Shown one piece after another: positions 1 to 11,285 of a stretch of 64,000 bases of DNA. How positions within the stretch are numbered: position 1 is the stretch's first letter; each line of letters opens with the position of its first letter. A model generated the notes under the pieces. The model was given only the letters and a program-made list of their open reading frames with translations. It did not search any database and was not told the DNA's origin. This stretch comes from Crocodylus rhombifer (lineage: Eukaryota; Chordata; Crocodylia; Crocodylidae), in assembly GCA_038503035.1 (NCBI GenBank), contig JAVSML010025230.1, positions 124,001 through 188,000 of the forward strand, written 5' to 3'. A program made the translations under genes and the position numbers.

Positions 1-435
1 CAGGGAAAATGCAGCTTACTATTGTTTCTGAATCAACTCCACTAACTGTCATTAACTTCTACACCCCTAGCATTAGGGGTCTAATGTATTCTTGGCTTTT
101 TAACGTCCAACTGTTTTCCACCTCCAAATACCTTTAGTTTGCTTTTCTTCAAAATATTCAAAAACTTCCTAGTTGTCAATATAACAAGATCAACGGCACA
201 AATTTATAACTGGAATAAGAATATGCAGATGAGGAGAAAGTGGGTTTTTGTGGAAAAGGAAGAAATGAAGTGACATGGTAAACCCCACAGCTGAAAAGCA
301 TGGCAAACTGTAACTTTCACCAGCTGTTTGGAAGCCCCTGCCTGAAAAAAGGGTACAGTCACCTGAAGTAACAAGATTATAATTTATTGCTGTTTTGTAC
401 TACAACAAATGATTTTTGACCATCTCTGTAGAAAT
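1..435. other. AT-rich non-coding DNA, no gene seen
   Basis: No ORF, repeat or RNA gene is recognisable. The stretch ends at the 8-bp target duplication of the element that follows. Confidence 0.6.
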
Positions 436-443
436 GCATAAAT

Positions 444-1893
444 TAGAGCTGTCAATTAACTGCCATTAATGTGCACAATTAATGTGTTAGTTGGTTCTTG
501 TGTTATTTTTTTTAACAGGTTAATCACATACATGGTTTTGGAACCCACACCCAGCTCTGCTACACTGCCATTGCTGCTGCCTCCAGGCCACCCAGCAGGG
601 CAGCATTAGCAGTGCAGAGGATCGCAGGGCAGTCTGGGCATGGGCTCTGAGCTGCTGAAGCAGGAAGGGGGCAGGAGGGGGGTGGAGTGCAAAGGTACAG
701 ACAGGTGCACACACACATGAAGCCACAATATGCATGCAGCCAAGAACATAGGGCCCAGAAGCATGTACAGCAATGTATAATAGGTAAGTCTATGGCAGGG
801 AAAGGATAGAGGGAAGGGGTGCAGGGGAGGGGGGAGACAGATTGAGGCCCCCAGAGTGAAGGAAGAAATGGGGCAGGACCAGGGGTGAATGGTGCCACAG
901 GTGGCTCATCTAGGGACAAGGAGGGGCACAGCTCTCCACTGCTGTGCCTACCCCTAGGGGAGGCAAGAAGGGCCTGTGCCCCCCAGATTTGTGCAGAAGG
1001 GAGAGGCAGACTGCCTGCTGAAGGCTGGGGCTTTGCACCCTGCTGTCTTTGCCCCAGGAGCTGTGCACTGGCCTCACTGCGTGTCCCCTGCCCACCTGGC
1101 GGTGATAGGCACAACATAGCATTGCACAGCCCCCAGGGTAAAGGCAGCAAGGCACAGAGCCCCAAGGCAGCAGTGGGCAGCCTGCCTCATGAACAAATCC
1201 GGGGAGGCACATGTCCCACATTCCTCCCCCAGGGTTGCACATAGTGGTGGGGAGCCGTACCTTCCCTACACCCCATGATGAGTCACCCACAGCTCCATCC
1301 CACGATCTGTCCCAGCCACAAGGCCCTATTCATCCCAGGCCTTGACCCTGCCCCACTCCCTCCCTCACTGTGGGGGCCTCAAACTTCCTCCCCACCCCTT
1401 CCTCTCCACAGACTTTCCTGCTTGGTGCTACTCTGCATGCCACAGGGCTGTGTTCCTATAGGGTTACCATATTTTGTTTAAAAAAGAGGACACATGTGGA
1501 GAGGTATAGTATGATTGGGGGAGGGCAGTGATATGCTAATACATGGCCCCTACCCCTCACTTCCAAGCCACAGCCTCTTCAGCCCGGCTGCTGCCCGTCA
1601 CTCCTGACCCACAGCACCATGCATCCTGCCAGAGTGTGGGGGTCACACCTCTCTGGGCTCCAAACCCCACACCCACATTGCTAGAAACAGCCCCCCCCCA
1701 CACTTTCACAAATTCCCTCCCTCCCACACACACAACAACCATATGAAGTACCTGCATAATTTTCAATATTTTTGAGTTTTTCTGCACATAATTCTAAGTT
1801 TCTAGCTATGTTATTAAAATTGCACTTAAATGCAACTATTTTTTTTAATCATGCAACTATTCAAGATATTTTTTTTTAATTATGACAGCCCTA
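444..1893. mobile_element. Non-autonomous hAT-type DNA transposon, palindromic, 1.45 kb
   Basis: The element is flanked by perfect 8-bp direct repeats GCATAAAT at 436-443 and 1894-1901, the duplication length typical of hAT transposition. Its ends are imperfect inverted repeats: TAGAGCTGTCAATTAA on the left, and the reverse complement of AATTATGACAGCCCTA on the right. The GC-rich interior folds back on itself. The stretch near 845-895 is complementary to about 1327-1390, and about 930-1020 to about 1150-1250. The several ORFs of 60-200 codons here lie on both strands of the palindrome and have no transposase motif, so I do not call them genes. A nested fragment may start near 1458, where the text resembles the end of another hAT family. 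The boundaries are secure; the family name is not. Confidence 0.85.
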
Positions 1894-1901
1894 GCATAAA
1901 T

Positions 1902-3645
1902 AACTACTGTTTCTACCATTGACTACTGTATGATTTCTGTTTTCTAAAGAAAATGTTCCTTGTGCTTGAGTTCTCACCCTGTAGAGGAGACGAAATAAGA
2001 CAGAGACAGATTCTGATTTATGCTGACTTTAGTGAAAAAAACTAGAATAGAATTCCACTGTAGTAACGGACATCAAAATCAGATGAAGTCCATAACCAGT
2101 GCCAGTGTTCTTGATTAGTAAAACATCCTATCTCTGGGTCCTTAAATATTATTAAATAATCTAAAAAATTTCATATTATTCAAATAATATGAAATTTTAA
2201 CATTTATTCTCTGAATTTCCATTTTAGTTTTCATCATATTTATGGACACTTCCTACACACAGGACTAACTAAGCAACATATAACAGACCACATCATACAG
2301 CTCTTAACTTGCACAACTAAGGAATGTCATGCACAAACAGTGTTAATATTAGAACATGCCCTTAAATATCCATCACTATGAAAACTCATTTACTTTCTAA
2401 CATAATCCATCAAAAATAAAGTATGTTTTTGCTGTAGGGTTTATAAAAACATTTGATTTATTGCTAATTCTATTTTCTAGGGAAAATTCAATCATGCTCA
2501 GGCATATTTGTTTAGGGAAAATAAAGACTCCCCACTACAAAATCCTGGAAAACTTGCATCTTACCTGAAGGCAAACATTTCAAAATACATTTTTAATCAA
2601 TGACCCATCTGTACTTTGTTTTTTATTCTGTACACAATTCATTCTCTTCTGTATTTAGTTTACAACTAAAGCTATTAAAAAAGTTCCCATTACTTAAACC
2701 TCTGAAGCCAGCCTGTCTCATGAATTTATCACCGATGGCATGCCTTACTCATAACAGTCAACAGGACAACTGGAAATCTGATTTAATATTGCACTTCTAC
2801 ATGAATTGTATTTAGATTTTTACAGTGCTTATTACCTAGACTTACAAACCAAGATATTAAAGTATCATGTTTATAATAGCCATCATAATCTAATAGCATT
2901 TATGTCTCTAGCCTTGAGATTAATATAAGCCACCTACTGTATGCTAAGGCAGCTGTGATCAGACACAAACAATGAATCCTCACAACTCAGTGACCCTTCT
3001 TTCTTGAACTCAGACAATGAAGCATGGAGGTGTTGCACAGGATGTATATTGTTTTGGGAATACATATTTCAGGAAGAATATTAGAAAGCATAAAATTAAT
3101 ATGATTATAATAAGATTATGAATGTACATACAGAATTTAGGCCTGATTGAGCAAATCAGTTAAGCCCATGGCTAAACCCTAATGAGTTTTTTTTAAATTC
3201 TTAACTTAGCCACACAGTTTACCACTGTATCATGAACTTTCACTTCCAATATCTATTACAGGAAGTAAAAAGCAAATTTGCCATAAAAATAAATATTTCT
3301 GCACCAATTTCTTACTTGTAGAGAACTGTGCCTTTATTGCATAGGTGCATGCATGTTTCATAGGCAGACATAGCTTGAAGATCTGCACTGAAGGAGCAGT
3401 AGCACTGCAATCAGAAGGGTAGTTCTTGAGCTACTGGGATAATAATCTTACATCTTCAATTTCAGCATTCACACCGACATAAACTTTAGTCTGGAATTAA
3501 CTTAAGAGAGGCTAGGTCAATTTTACACTAAGAGAAAATCTGACCTTGCGCCTATTCTTTGTTGACTTGGTCCCTGTACATCAACCAAGGGCAACAAAGA
3601 AACTTGGCTTTCTGCCACAAAGGGCATGCAAAAATCTCTAGGCAC
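1902..3645. other. AT-rich non-coding DNA, no gene seen
   Basis: No coding or RNA feature is recognisable. The only structure noted is a perfect short palindrome at 2165-2198, listed separately. Confidence 0.55.
2165..2198. repeat. Perfect 16-bp inverted repeat, AT-rich
   Basis: AAAATTTCATATTATT (2165-2180) is followed after two bases by its exact reverse complement (2183-2198). It could extrude as a cruciform. No poly-U run follows and no gene is near, so no terminator role is implied. Confidence 0.8.
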
Positions 3646-3794
3646 AATCATAAAATCATATAAAATTAGGGTTAGAAGGGACCTTAGGAAATTATTTAGT
3701 CCAACCCCTGCTCAAAGCAGGACCATCCCTTACTAGCTCATGACAGCCAAAGCTTTTTCTAGTCAGGTCTTGAAAACCTCCGAAGATAGAGATT
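3646..3794 (-). mobile_element. CR1 LINE 3' end fragment
   Basis: On the plus strand this starts with the ATCATA-type terminal repeat followed by the CR1 3'-UTR phrase around 'gggttagaagggacc' and 'agtccaacccctgctc', which is the reverse complement of a CR1 tail. It breaks off after about 150 bp, just where a second CR1 3' end begins (TCACAG at 3795). Either the second copy inserted into it or the two were joined by deletion. Confidence 0.8.
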
Positions 3795-5156
3795 TCACAG
3801 ACTTTAGGGCTGGAAGGGACCTTGGAAGTTCATTGAGTCCAGCCCCCTGCCCCAGGGGCAGGAAGTCAGCTGCGGTCATAGAATCCCAACAAGAGAAGCA
3901 TCCAATTTTCTCTTGAAGGCATTCTAAGTAGGTGCTTGAATGACTCCTGATGGCAGGCTATTCCAAATCTTGGGGGCTTGGACAATAAAGAAATTCTTCC
4001 TTATGTCCAGCCTGAAACAGTCTTGCAGGAGTTTATAACCATTGGACCTTGTTGTCCCTTTGGGTGCTCTGGTGAACAAACATTCCCTCAGACCCTGGTG
4101 GACATCCCTTATAAGCTTATAGGTGGCCATCTGATCACCTCTGAGCCTGAGCTTTTCCAGGCTGAAGAGTCCCATAGATCTCAGCCTGTCATTGTAAAGT
4201 CCGTATTCCTGACCTCTGATAATGTGCATGGCTCTTCTCTGCACTCTCTCAAGCTTCTCCACATACTTTTTGAATTGTGGAGCCCAAAACTGGATGCAGT
4301 ACTCCAGCTGCGGCCTCACCAAGGCCGAGTACAATGGGAGAATGATGTCCTGGGATTTGCTAGAGAAGCATCTATGGATGCTCTGTTTACTAGCTGCAGC
4401 ACCACACTGAAGGCTCATATTCACCTTGTGGTAAATCATGACCCCCAAGTCCCTTTCATCTGCCAGGCCTATAAGGATGCTGCAGGTTTTTCCTCCCAAG
4501 GTGGAGAACCTTGCATTTTTTGGTGTTAAACACCATCAGGTTCTTGTCCGCCCATTTCCTGAGTCTGTCCAAGTCAGCCTAGATCATCCTTCTATTCTCA
4601 GGTGTGGATGCTTTACCCCAAAGTTTGGTATCATTGACAAAGTTGGCCAGTCCACTTCTGACTCCAACATTCACATCATTAGTGAATATGTTGAACAATA
4701 CAGGTCCAAAGACAGAGGCTTGAGGGTTCCCACTAGTCACAGGGCACCATGATGATTGACTTCCATCAACCACCACTCTCTGGGTCCGACCACGAAGCCA
4801 ATTCCCCAGCCAATGGATCGTGGTGGAACCCTCAGGATGTTGCCACCAGCCAGTTCATTAAATCTTTGATAATCTTTTCTAAGACCTTCCCCAGGATAGA
4901 GGTCAGGCTGACAGGCCTGTAATTTGCTGGATCCACTTTCCTCCCTTTCTTGAAGATAGGCACCACATTGGCCTTCTTTCAATCTTCGGGCACTTCACCA
5001 GAACACTAGGAGTTCTCGAAGATCTGTGCCAGGGGCTGAGCTATGATGCTAGCCATCTCCTTGAGTACCATAGGGTGCATAATGTCAGGACCAGTTGACT
5101 TGAAGGTGTCCAGCCTCTCAAGGCGTTCCTTCACGAGGTCTGCATTGATGGAGGGG
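3795..5156 (-). mobile_element. CR1 LINE, 5'-truncated copy
   Basis: This has a CR1-type 3' UTR at 3795-3900 ('ggctggaagggacc', 'agtccagccccctgcccc'), followed leftward to rightward by the reverse-complemented C-terminus and RT domain of ORF2. The copy stops near 5150 within the region just upstream of the RT domain, as expected for 5' truncation during target-primed reverse transcription. It lies head to head with the plus-strand CR1 that follows. The 3' UTR differs from that of the adjacent fragment, so they look like different CR1 subfamilies. Confidence 0.85.
3924..5150 (-). pseudogene. CR1 ORF2 remnant (RT and C-terminal domain), broken
   Basis: This is the remnant of a LINE reverse transcriptase. 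Reading leftward from 5150, the segments seen are: the linker before RT (ERLDTFKSTGPD), early RT (VVPIF-type and YRPVSL-type motifs scattered over frames at 4737-4982), the RT B/C region at 4579-4776 (NPQASVFGPVLFNIF, then FVNDTKLWG) and the C-terminal domain at 3924-4499 (ALVRPQLEYCIQFWAP, ERVQRRAMHIIRGQE, RNFF-type end). The usual F-A-D-D catalytic box reads F-V-N-D, so an active-site aspartate is lost. At least three frame changes separate the segments. It is clearly non-functional. The C-terminal 191-codon ORF is the best preserved part. Confidence 0.85.
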
Positions 5157-5739
5157 AGCAGGAGCACAGGGAGCAGGGACATGTGTGCCACACGTGTACC
5201 CACTTACCTCGGCAGCAAAGGCAGCAGTTGTGGAGGAGACAGCGGTGGGGGAAGCAACAGCTGATTTCCCCCCAAGGTAAGTGGGGCAGAGGGTACAGCA
5301 CAAGTGAAGCAGATCCAGAGAGGAAGCCCTTAGGAGCCCTCTTAGCTCTCCCGACAGGGAGCCGCGTTCCCGAGGCGCACGTGGGCAGAGTGTGCGAACA
5401 GTGCGTGCAAACAGGTGCGCTCTGTAAAGGCGTGCCAGCATTTGCGCTGGTGTTTACATAAGGTAGGCGCCCAGAGAAGCACCTCCAATGAGCAAAAGCA
5501 GCAGGCGCTGCACATGGTGCAGACATGGAGTGCAGCTGCCAGGGCCCCTGCCCAGACGCTGTCGCTTGCCATGGGCTCTTCTGAGGCCTCCACCCAGACG
5601 GAGCTCATAGTAGGGTCAGTGGCTCCTTGTCCCCCTGTCTGTGGTGGGGGGCTCAGTGGGGTCCTGGGGGGGTGGGGCCTCAGAAGGGCCCCTCCTGTGC
5701 ATGACTCAGGGCCCTCTCCAGGCTGAGGGGGATCAGGGA

Positions 5740-6505
5740 TGCAGAGGATGAAATTGATGCCTATTTCTGTTCTCTGCAGGCCCGGTCACCCACTGTACAG
5801 CCCCCACAGGAGACACATCCAACACAGGAGTGGCAGAAGGTGTCCAAATCCAGAGCTGCTAGGCCTAGAGTGGTGGAAGCTCCCCAGGTTCACCTGGGGA
5901 ACAGGTTTGACACCCTGGCAGCTGTGATGGAGAAAGACAGTGAAATTTCCTCCGTCAGGGACAATGCCACTCCCCACATGACAAAGAATGGGTAGAGAAT
6001 GAACACCAGCAGGAAGAAACACCGAGTCCTTGTCATCAGAGACTCCATCCTACGAGGACTGGAAGGTCCCATCTGCCGGCCTGACCCCATGACACAGGAG
6101 GTCTGCTTCATGCCTGGGGCTTGGGTTAGAGACATCACAGAGAGGATCCCAGCCTACATCCGACCTGCAGACCAGTACCCCATGGTTGTCACTCACATGG
6201 GGACAAATGACACAGCCAGGGGCAACCTTGACTGCATTATGAAGGATTTCAAGGTTCTGGGGGACAAGCTTAAGGAGACGGGGGCTCAGGCGGTATTCTC
6301 CTTTCTTCTTCTGGTGAGTAGGTGGGGACAACAACACGAGGCCTGCATTGGCGAGGTCAACCGGCACTTACACAGTTGGTGCTGCAAGGCAGGCCTTCGG
6401 TTCCTTGATAATGACCCATGCTTTCAGGCGGGGGGCTTGCTGGGGTGGGATGGGCTTCACCTCTCTCATAAAGGCAAGTGTGTCCTTCTCTTCCAGGTTG
6501 GCTGA
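5740..6505 (+). pseudogene. CR1 ORF1, SGNH/esterase-type domain, broken
   Basis: The N-terminal part (5740-5990) carries EWQKVSKSRAARPR and is cut by a stop just before the ATG at 5999. The 168-codon ORF from 5999 contains the three blocks of the esterase domain found in CR1 ORF1 proteins: RDSILRG (residues 14-20, with the usual Gly of GDS changed to Arg), GTND (68-71) and DGLH (151-154, the Asp/His catalytic block). The serine, aspartate and histidine positions are kept, so the fold may have been intact until recently. The ORF ends early at 6505 through a frame change before the family-typical ending (LADLVQRALN), which is seen in the next frame at 6495-6530. ORF1 proteins of this type are thought to act with ORF2 in retrotransposition. 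Confidence 0.85.
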
Positions 6506-6659
6506 TCTCGTACAGCGAGCTTTAAACTAGCATCGCCAGGGGAGGGGGCCGCAGGAAGACGAGAAGACACCACCCAAGCAAGACAGGTGACAAATGCAAG
6601 GAGTGCCCAGGTAAGAAACAGGGGTCCAGACAGTCTCCCAAATCGGGGGTGGCACATGC

Positions 6660-9430
6660 AGCTAGGCAAGGCCTTAAATGCCTATATACCAATGCTCGTA
6701 GTATGGGGAATAAACAGGAGGAACTCGCCCTCAGAATAGCCGGTTCAGACCCAGACATAATAGGGCTTACAGAAATGTGGTGGGATTCATCCCACGACTA
6801 GGCAGTTAGCATTAGGGGCTATAGGCTTTACAGGCGGGACAGAGAAGGAAGGAAAGGTGGGGGTGTGACGCTCTATATCAAGGAGCAATACACATCCTCT
6901 GCCAGCAGAACGGGGTCAGAGGAGGGGCAAGCTGAAATTCTCTGGGTCAAGATACAAGGGGTCCATGGGGAGAGGGATCTAATGGTGGGGGTCTACTACA
7001 GACCTCCCAACCAAGGGGAGGAGCTGGACTGGGAATTTTGGGCCAGCTTGCAGAGGCTCTTAAGGCAAGGGAGGTAGTTCCCACGGGTGATTTAAAATAC
7101 CCGGACATCTGCTGGGAGGAACAATCAGCCAGGCTGGACCATTCCAGGAGGTTCTGGCTGAGATGCAGGACCTCCACTTAACTCAGGAGGCGCACAGTCC
7201 CACCAGAGGAAATGTCCTGTTGGACCTGGTCCTGGCCACAGGCAACGACCTGGTAAGGGGCCTCCAGGTTCTTGACCACCTGGGTGATAGGGATCATCAC
7301 TTGCTGGAATTCACCATCCAGCCCAGGGTGTCAAGGGCTTGCAGCAAGGCGGTAGCCCTAGACTTCAAGAGGGCCAACTTCAACAAGTTGAGGAGATTAG
7401 TGGGAGAAGCACTGGGGTTCTCGATGGTAGGGGAACTCAGTGCCCAAGGTGAGTGGTCATTCCTTAAGAAGACAATACTCAGGGCCCAAGGGGTGACTAT
7501 CCCAACAAGCAGCAAGGGGGGCAAGAGTGCCCAAAAGCCCCCCTGGCTCACCAAGGGTGTCCGGGAATGCTTGACTGCCAAAAAAGTGGTGTACAACCAA
7601 TGGAAGGGGGGTGCTATCTCCAAAGAGGAGTATACCTCTTCTGCTCCGGCCTGTAGAGGGGCTGTCAGGAAAGCTAGAGGTGGAGATAGAGCTAGGACTA
7701 GTGTCCAAGATCAAAGATGATAAAAAGTCCTTTTTTAAATATATAGGGAGGATGAAGAAATGTGGATATATAGGGAGGATGAAGAAATGGGAAATGTGGA
7801 GCCCCTGCAACATTCTCTGGGCAATCTGGTGGTTGTGCCAGAAGAGAAAGCAGATCTCTTTAACCAATTCTTCACCTCCATTTTCTTGTGCAGGGACTGG
7901 GACTTCCCCACCATGATGCAAGACAGACTTGAGGGGAATGCCTCCAGACCTCAGGTTGGGGAGGACTGAGTTAGAGAGCTTCTAGAGGGGCTGGATGTGT
8001 TCAAATCAGTGGGTCCAGTTGCTTTCCACTCCAGGGCATTGAGGGAGCTTGCAGGGGTTCTTGCATGACTTTACGAGAGCTCGTGGTGCTTGGGCCAGGT
8101 GCCAGATGATTGGAAGATAGCCAACGTGGTGCCCGTCTTTAAAAAAGGGAGGCAACTATAGGCCCGTCAGTCTTACCTCAATCCTAAGGAAACTCTTTGA
8201 AAAGATTATCAAAGAGCACATCTGTGATGGGCCAGCTTCAGGGATGATGCTCAAGGGCAACCAGCACAGTTTCATTAGGGGTAGGTCATAAGCCAACCTT
8301 ATTGCCTTTTATGATCAGGTCACAAAAGCAATGGATGCAGGTGTCACCATGGATGTAGTCTTTCTGGACTTCAGCAAGGCCTTTGACACCGTCTCCCACC
8401 CCATCCTCATTAAAAAGCTAGGCAACTGTGGCATTGATGCCTACATAGTCAGATGGATTGCAGATTGGCTGAAGGGTGGTACTCAAAGGGTGGTGGTGGA
8501 CGGATCATATTTCGACCTGGGGAGAAGTGGGCAGCAGAATCCCCCAGGGCTCAGTCCTTGGGCCCGCACTGTTCAATTTCTTTCTCAGCGATTTGGATGA
8601 CAGGGTGAAAAGCATCCTGTTTAAACTCGCTGATGATACCAAAATTTGGGGTGAGGTGAGTAAACTAGTAGGGAGGGAAAGACTGTAGCAAGACTTAGAT
8701 AGGTTACAGGGTTGGGCTAACAAAAACAGGATGTGTTTCAATACTGACAAGTTCAGGGTGCTGCACTTGTGCTGCTGGTTATTACTGCCCACTTATAAGA
8801 TGGGAAACTCCCTTCTTGAGAGCACGGAGGCAGAAAGGGATCTCAGAATCATTACTGACTCCAAGATGAACATGGGCCAACAATGTGAGGTCACAGTTGG
8901 CAGGGCTAACTGAAACTTGTTGTGCATCCACAGGTACATCTCAAGTAGGGTCAAGGAGGTGATCCTCCCCCTCTACGTCACACTGGTCAGGTTGCAGCTG
9001 TTGTACTACGTCCAGTTCTGTGCACCCCACTTCAGAGAGAATGTGGACAACATTGAGAGAGTCCAGAGGAGGGCCACCTGCATGATCTGGGGACAACAGG
9101 GCAGACCCTAGAATGAGAGACTGCGGAACCTGAATCTGTTCAGCTTTCACAAGCGAAGGCTGAGGGGGGACCTGGTGACAGTCTATAAATTCACTAGGGG
9201 GGACCAGAAGGGTTTGGGAGAGACCTTGTTTCCCCTAGTGCCCCCTGGCATAACAAGGAATAATGGCCACAAGTTGTTGGAGAGTAGTTTTAGATTAGGC
9301 ATCCATAAGAACTACCTCACAGTTAGGGCGGCTAGGATCTAGAACAAACTTCCAAGGGAAGTGGTGCTGGCTCCTACCCAGGGAGTCTTTAAGAAGAGGC
9401 TTGATGTCTACCTGGCTGGAGTCATTTGAG
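6660..9430 (+). pseudogene. CR1 ORF2, endonuclease and reverse transcriptase, broken
   Basis: The endonuclease part reads NARSMGNKQEELALRI, IGLTEMWWDSSHD (catalytic Glu kept, then a stop), GGGVTLYIKE and VGVYYRPPNQ; the GDFN-type motif survives in another frame near 7085. The linker (7163-7720) includes LDLVLATGNDLV and LDHLGDRDHHLLEF. RT starts near 8100 (VPDDWKIANVVPVFKKG). Motif A is at 8331-8400 (VVFLDFSKAFDTVSH). After a frameshift near 8540 come IPQGSVLGPALFNFFLSDL and LADDTKIWG, so both Asp of the catalytic box are kept, with Leu for Phe. The C-terminal domain runs to 9430. At least six stops or frameshifts are present, and a 27-bp in-frame tandem duplication lies at 7740-7793. It is non-functional. 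Confidence 0.87.
7740..7793 (+). repeat. 27-bp in-frame tandem duplication in CR1 ORF2
   Basis: The unit starting TATATAGGGAGGATGAAG at 7740 is repeated at 7767. In one frame it gives YIGRMKKCG then YIGRMKKWE. Being a multiple of three it did not shift the frame. Confidence 0.85.
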
Positions 9431-9639
9431 CCCAGTTTTTCTCCTGCCCAGGCAGGGAGTCAGACTTGAAGATATACAAGGTCCTTTCCTTCTATGAATC
9501 TCCCTCACTCAGGCCTCCCTGTCTCGAGGTGGGCAGAGGCATCTCATGATACTGATGAAAGACTACCCATTTAGTAGGTTGTTTTTTTCCTGCGTGTCCT
9601 GAGATTCTACCACCTCTCTGGGTAACCTGTTCCAATGTT

Positions 9640-11190
9640 TTCCGACCCTCCTAGTGAGAAAATTCTTCCTAATATCCAACCTAAACTTCCCTTGCTGTAA
9701 TATGAGACAGTTGCTTCTTGTTCTGTCATCTGTTACCACTGAGAACAGTCTAGCTCCATCCTTTTTTGAACACCTTTTCCGGTAGTTGAAGGCTGCTGTT
9801 TAATCCCCCCTCAGTCTTCTCTTCTCTAGACTAAATTACCCCAGGTCCCTCAACCCATCCTCATAAATCACATGCCCCAACCCCCTCACCACTTTTGTTG
9901 CTCTCCACTAAATTCTCTGATTTGTCCACATCCTTTCTGTAGCAAGGGAGGGAGAGGCGGGGCCCAAAACTGGAGACAGGACTCCAGGTGTGACCTCACC
10001 AGTGCTGAATAGAGGGAAATAATCACTTCGCCTAACCTACTGGCAACACACCTACCAATGTAGCCCAGGATGCCATTAGCCTTCTTAGCAACAAGGACAC
10101 ACTGTTGGCTCATATTCAGCTTGTTGTCTGCTATAACTCCCAGGTCCTATTCTGCAGAGCTGCTGCCCAACTAGTCAGCCCCCAAACCTGTACCAGTGCA
10201 TAGGATTGCTCTGTGCTAAGTGCAGCACTTTGCACTTGTCCTTGTTGAACATCATGAGATTTCTTTTGATCCAATCATCCAATTTTTCTACATCACTCTG
10301 AATCCTAGCCCTACACTCCAATGTATTACTACTCCCCACCGTGCTTGTCATCAACAGCAAACTTGCTGAAGGTACACTCTATGCCATTTTCCAGGTCATT
10401 GATGAAGACATTGAACAAAACCAGTCCCAGGACCAACCCCTGAGGCACTCCACTTGATATCGTCTACCAACTAGACACTGGGCCATTCATTACTACCCTC
10501 TGAGCCCAATGTTCCATCCAGTTTTCTATCTAGCTCAATCCATTCATCCAGACCATACTTCCTTAGCTTGCCTGTGAGAATGTTGCTGAAGACTGTATAA
10601 AAAGCGTTGCTAAAATCAAAGAACACCACATCCACCAGTCTTCCTGCATCCACAGCCCCAGTCATATCATAGAAGGCAATCAGGCTGGTCAGGTACATTG
10701 CTACATTGCCCTCCAAGCAAATGTCAAGGTGACTGAAGTTCAATGAGAACCAGGGCCTGTGATCAAGAAACTTCCTTTAGCTGTTTGAAGAAAGCCTCAT
10801 CCACCACTTTCTCTTAGTCTAGTGGTCTACGGCAGACCCCCACCATGACATCACTCTCATTGCTCTCCTCTCTAACTTTAACCAAGAGACTTTCAATAGG
10901 CCTATCTCCAGCTTCATACTAAACTCTGAGCAATCATATGGCCCCTTTATGTAAAATGCAACTCCTCCTCCTCTTCTCCCCTGCCTGTCCTTCCTGAACA
11001 GTTTGTACTCATCCATGACAGTGTTCCAGTCATGTGTACTATCCCACCAAGTCTCTGTTATTCCAATCACACCAGTGCCATGACTCAACAAGGACTTCCA
11101 ATTCTTCCTGCTTGTTTCCCAGGCTCCGTGCATTTGTGTACAGGCATCCGAATTAACTAGCCAGTTGTCCTGATTTCTCAGGAACTATGA
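9640..11190 (-). pseudogene. CR1 ORF2 with endonuclease joined to RT by deletion
   Basis: At 10819-11133 the endonuclease is readable: VIGITETWWDSTHDW (catalytic Glu), KLFRKDRQGRRGGGVAFYIKG. The next ORF (10471-10743) starts in the endonuclease (NFSHLDICLEGN, from the GDFNHPDICW-type motif) and runs in the same frame straight into RT sequence (TSLIAFYDMT, then VVFFDFSNAFYTV, motif A with catalytic Asp). Several hundred bases of linker and early RT are therefore deleted. Later RT is at 10175-10360 (NKDKCKVLHLAQSN) and the C-terminal domain at 9886-10113 ([17 protein letters not shown]). Stops separate these parts. The deletion could pre-date insertion, for example through splicing or template switching, or have arisen later. 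Confidence 0.82.
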
Positions 11191-11285
11191 GAGAACCTCC
11201 CCTGTTGCCCCTCCTGCTTGTTCTTCCTCCAGGTCTCCCGCTTCCCCACTTACCTCAGGGTTTTGGTCTCCATCCCCTAGTGAAC

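Larger units (their letters stand above)
5157..9506 (+). mobile_element. CR1 LINE, nearly full length, degraded
   Basis: A GC- and CpG-rich 5' region (5157 to about 5740) leads into an ORF1 with an esterase domain (about 5740-6530), then ORF2 with endonuclease (6660-7200), linker (7160-7730), RT (8100-8700) and C-terminal domain (8730-9430). It ends in a short CR1-like 3' UTR near 9506 ('aaggtcctttccttctatgaatc'). The length of about 4.3 kb approaches the full-length CR1 size, so this copy is unusual among the truncated ones here. Stops and frameshifts in both ORFs make it inactive. The exact 5' boundary is uncertain by about 100 bp. Confidence 0.85.

Noticed and set aside
560..1290. 201- and 126-codon Cys/Pro-rich ORFs
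   Set aside because: They are inside the palindromic hAT-type element with ORFs on both strands; no transposase motif.
3978..4752. Plus-strand ORFs of 62-183 codons over the first CR1 pair
   Set aside because: They are antisense to the CR1 ORF2 reading, which has clear RT motifs on the minus strand.
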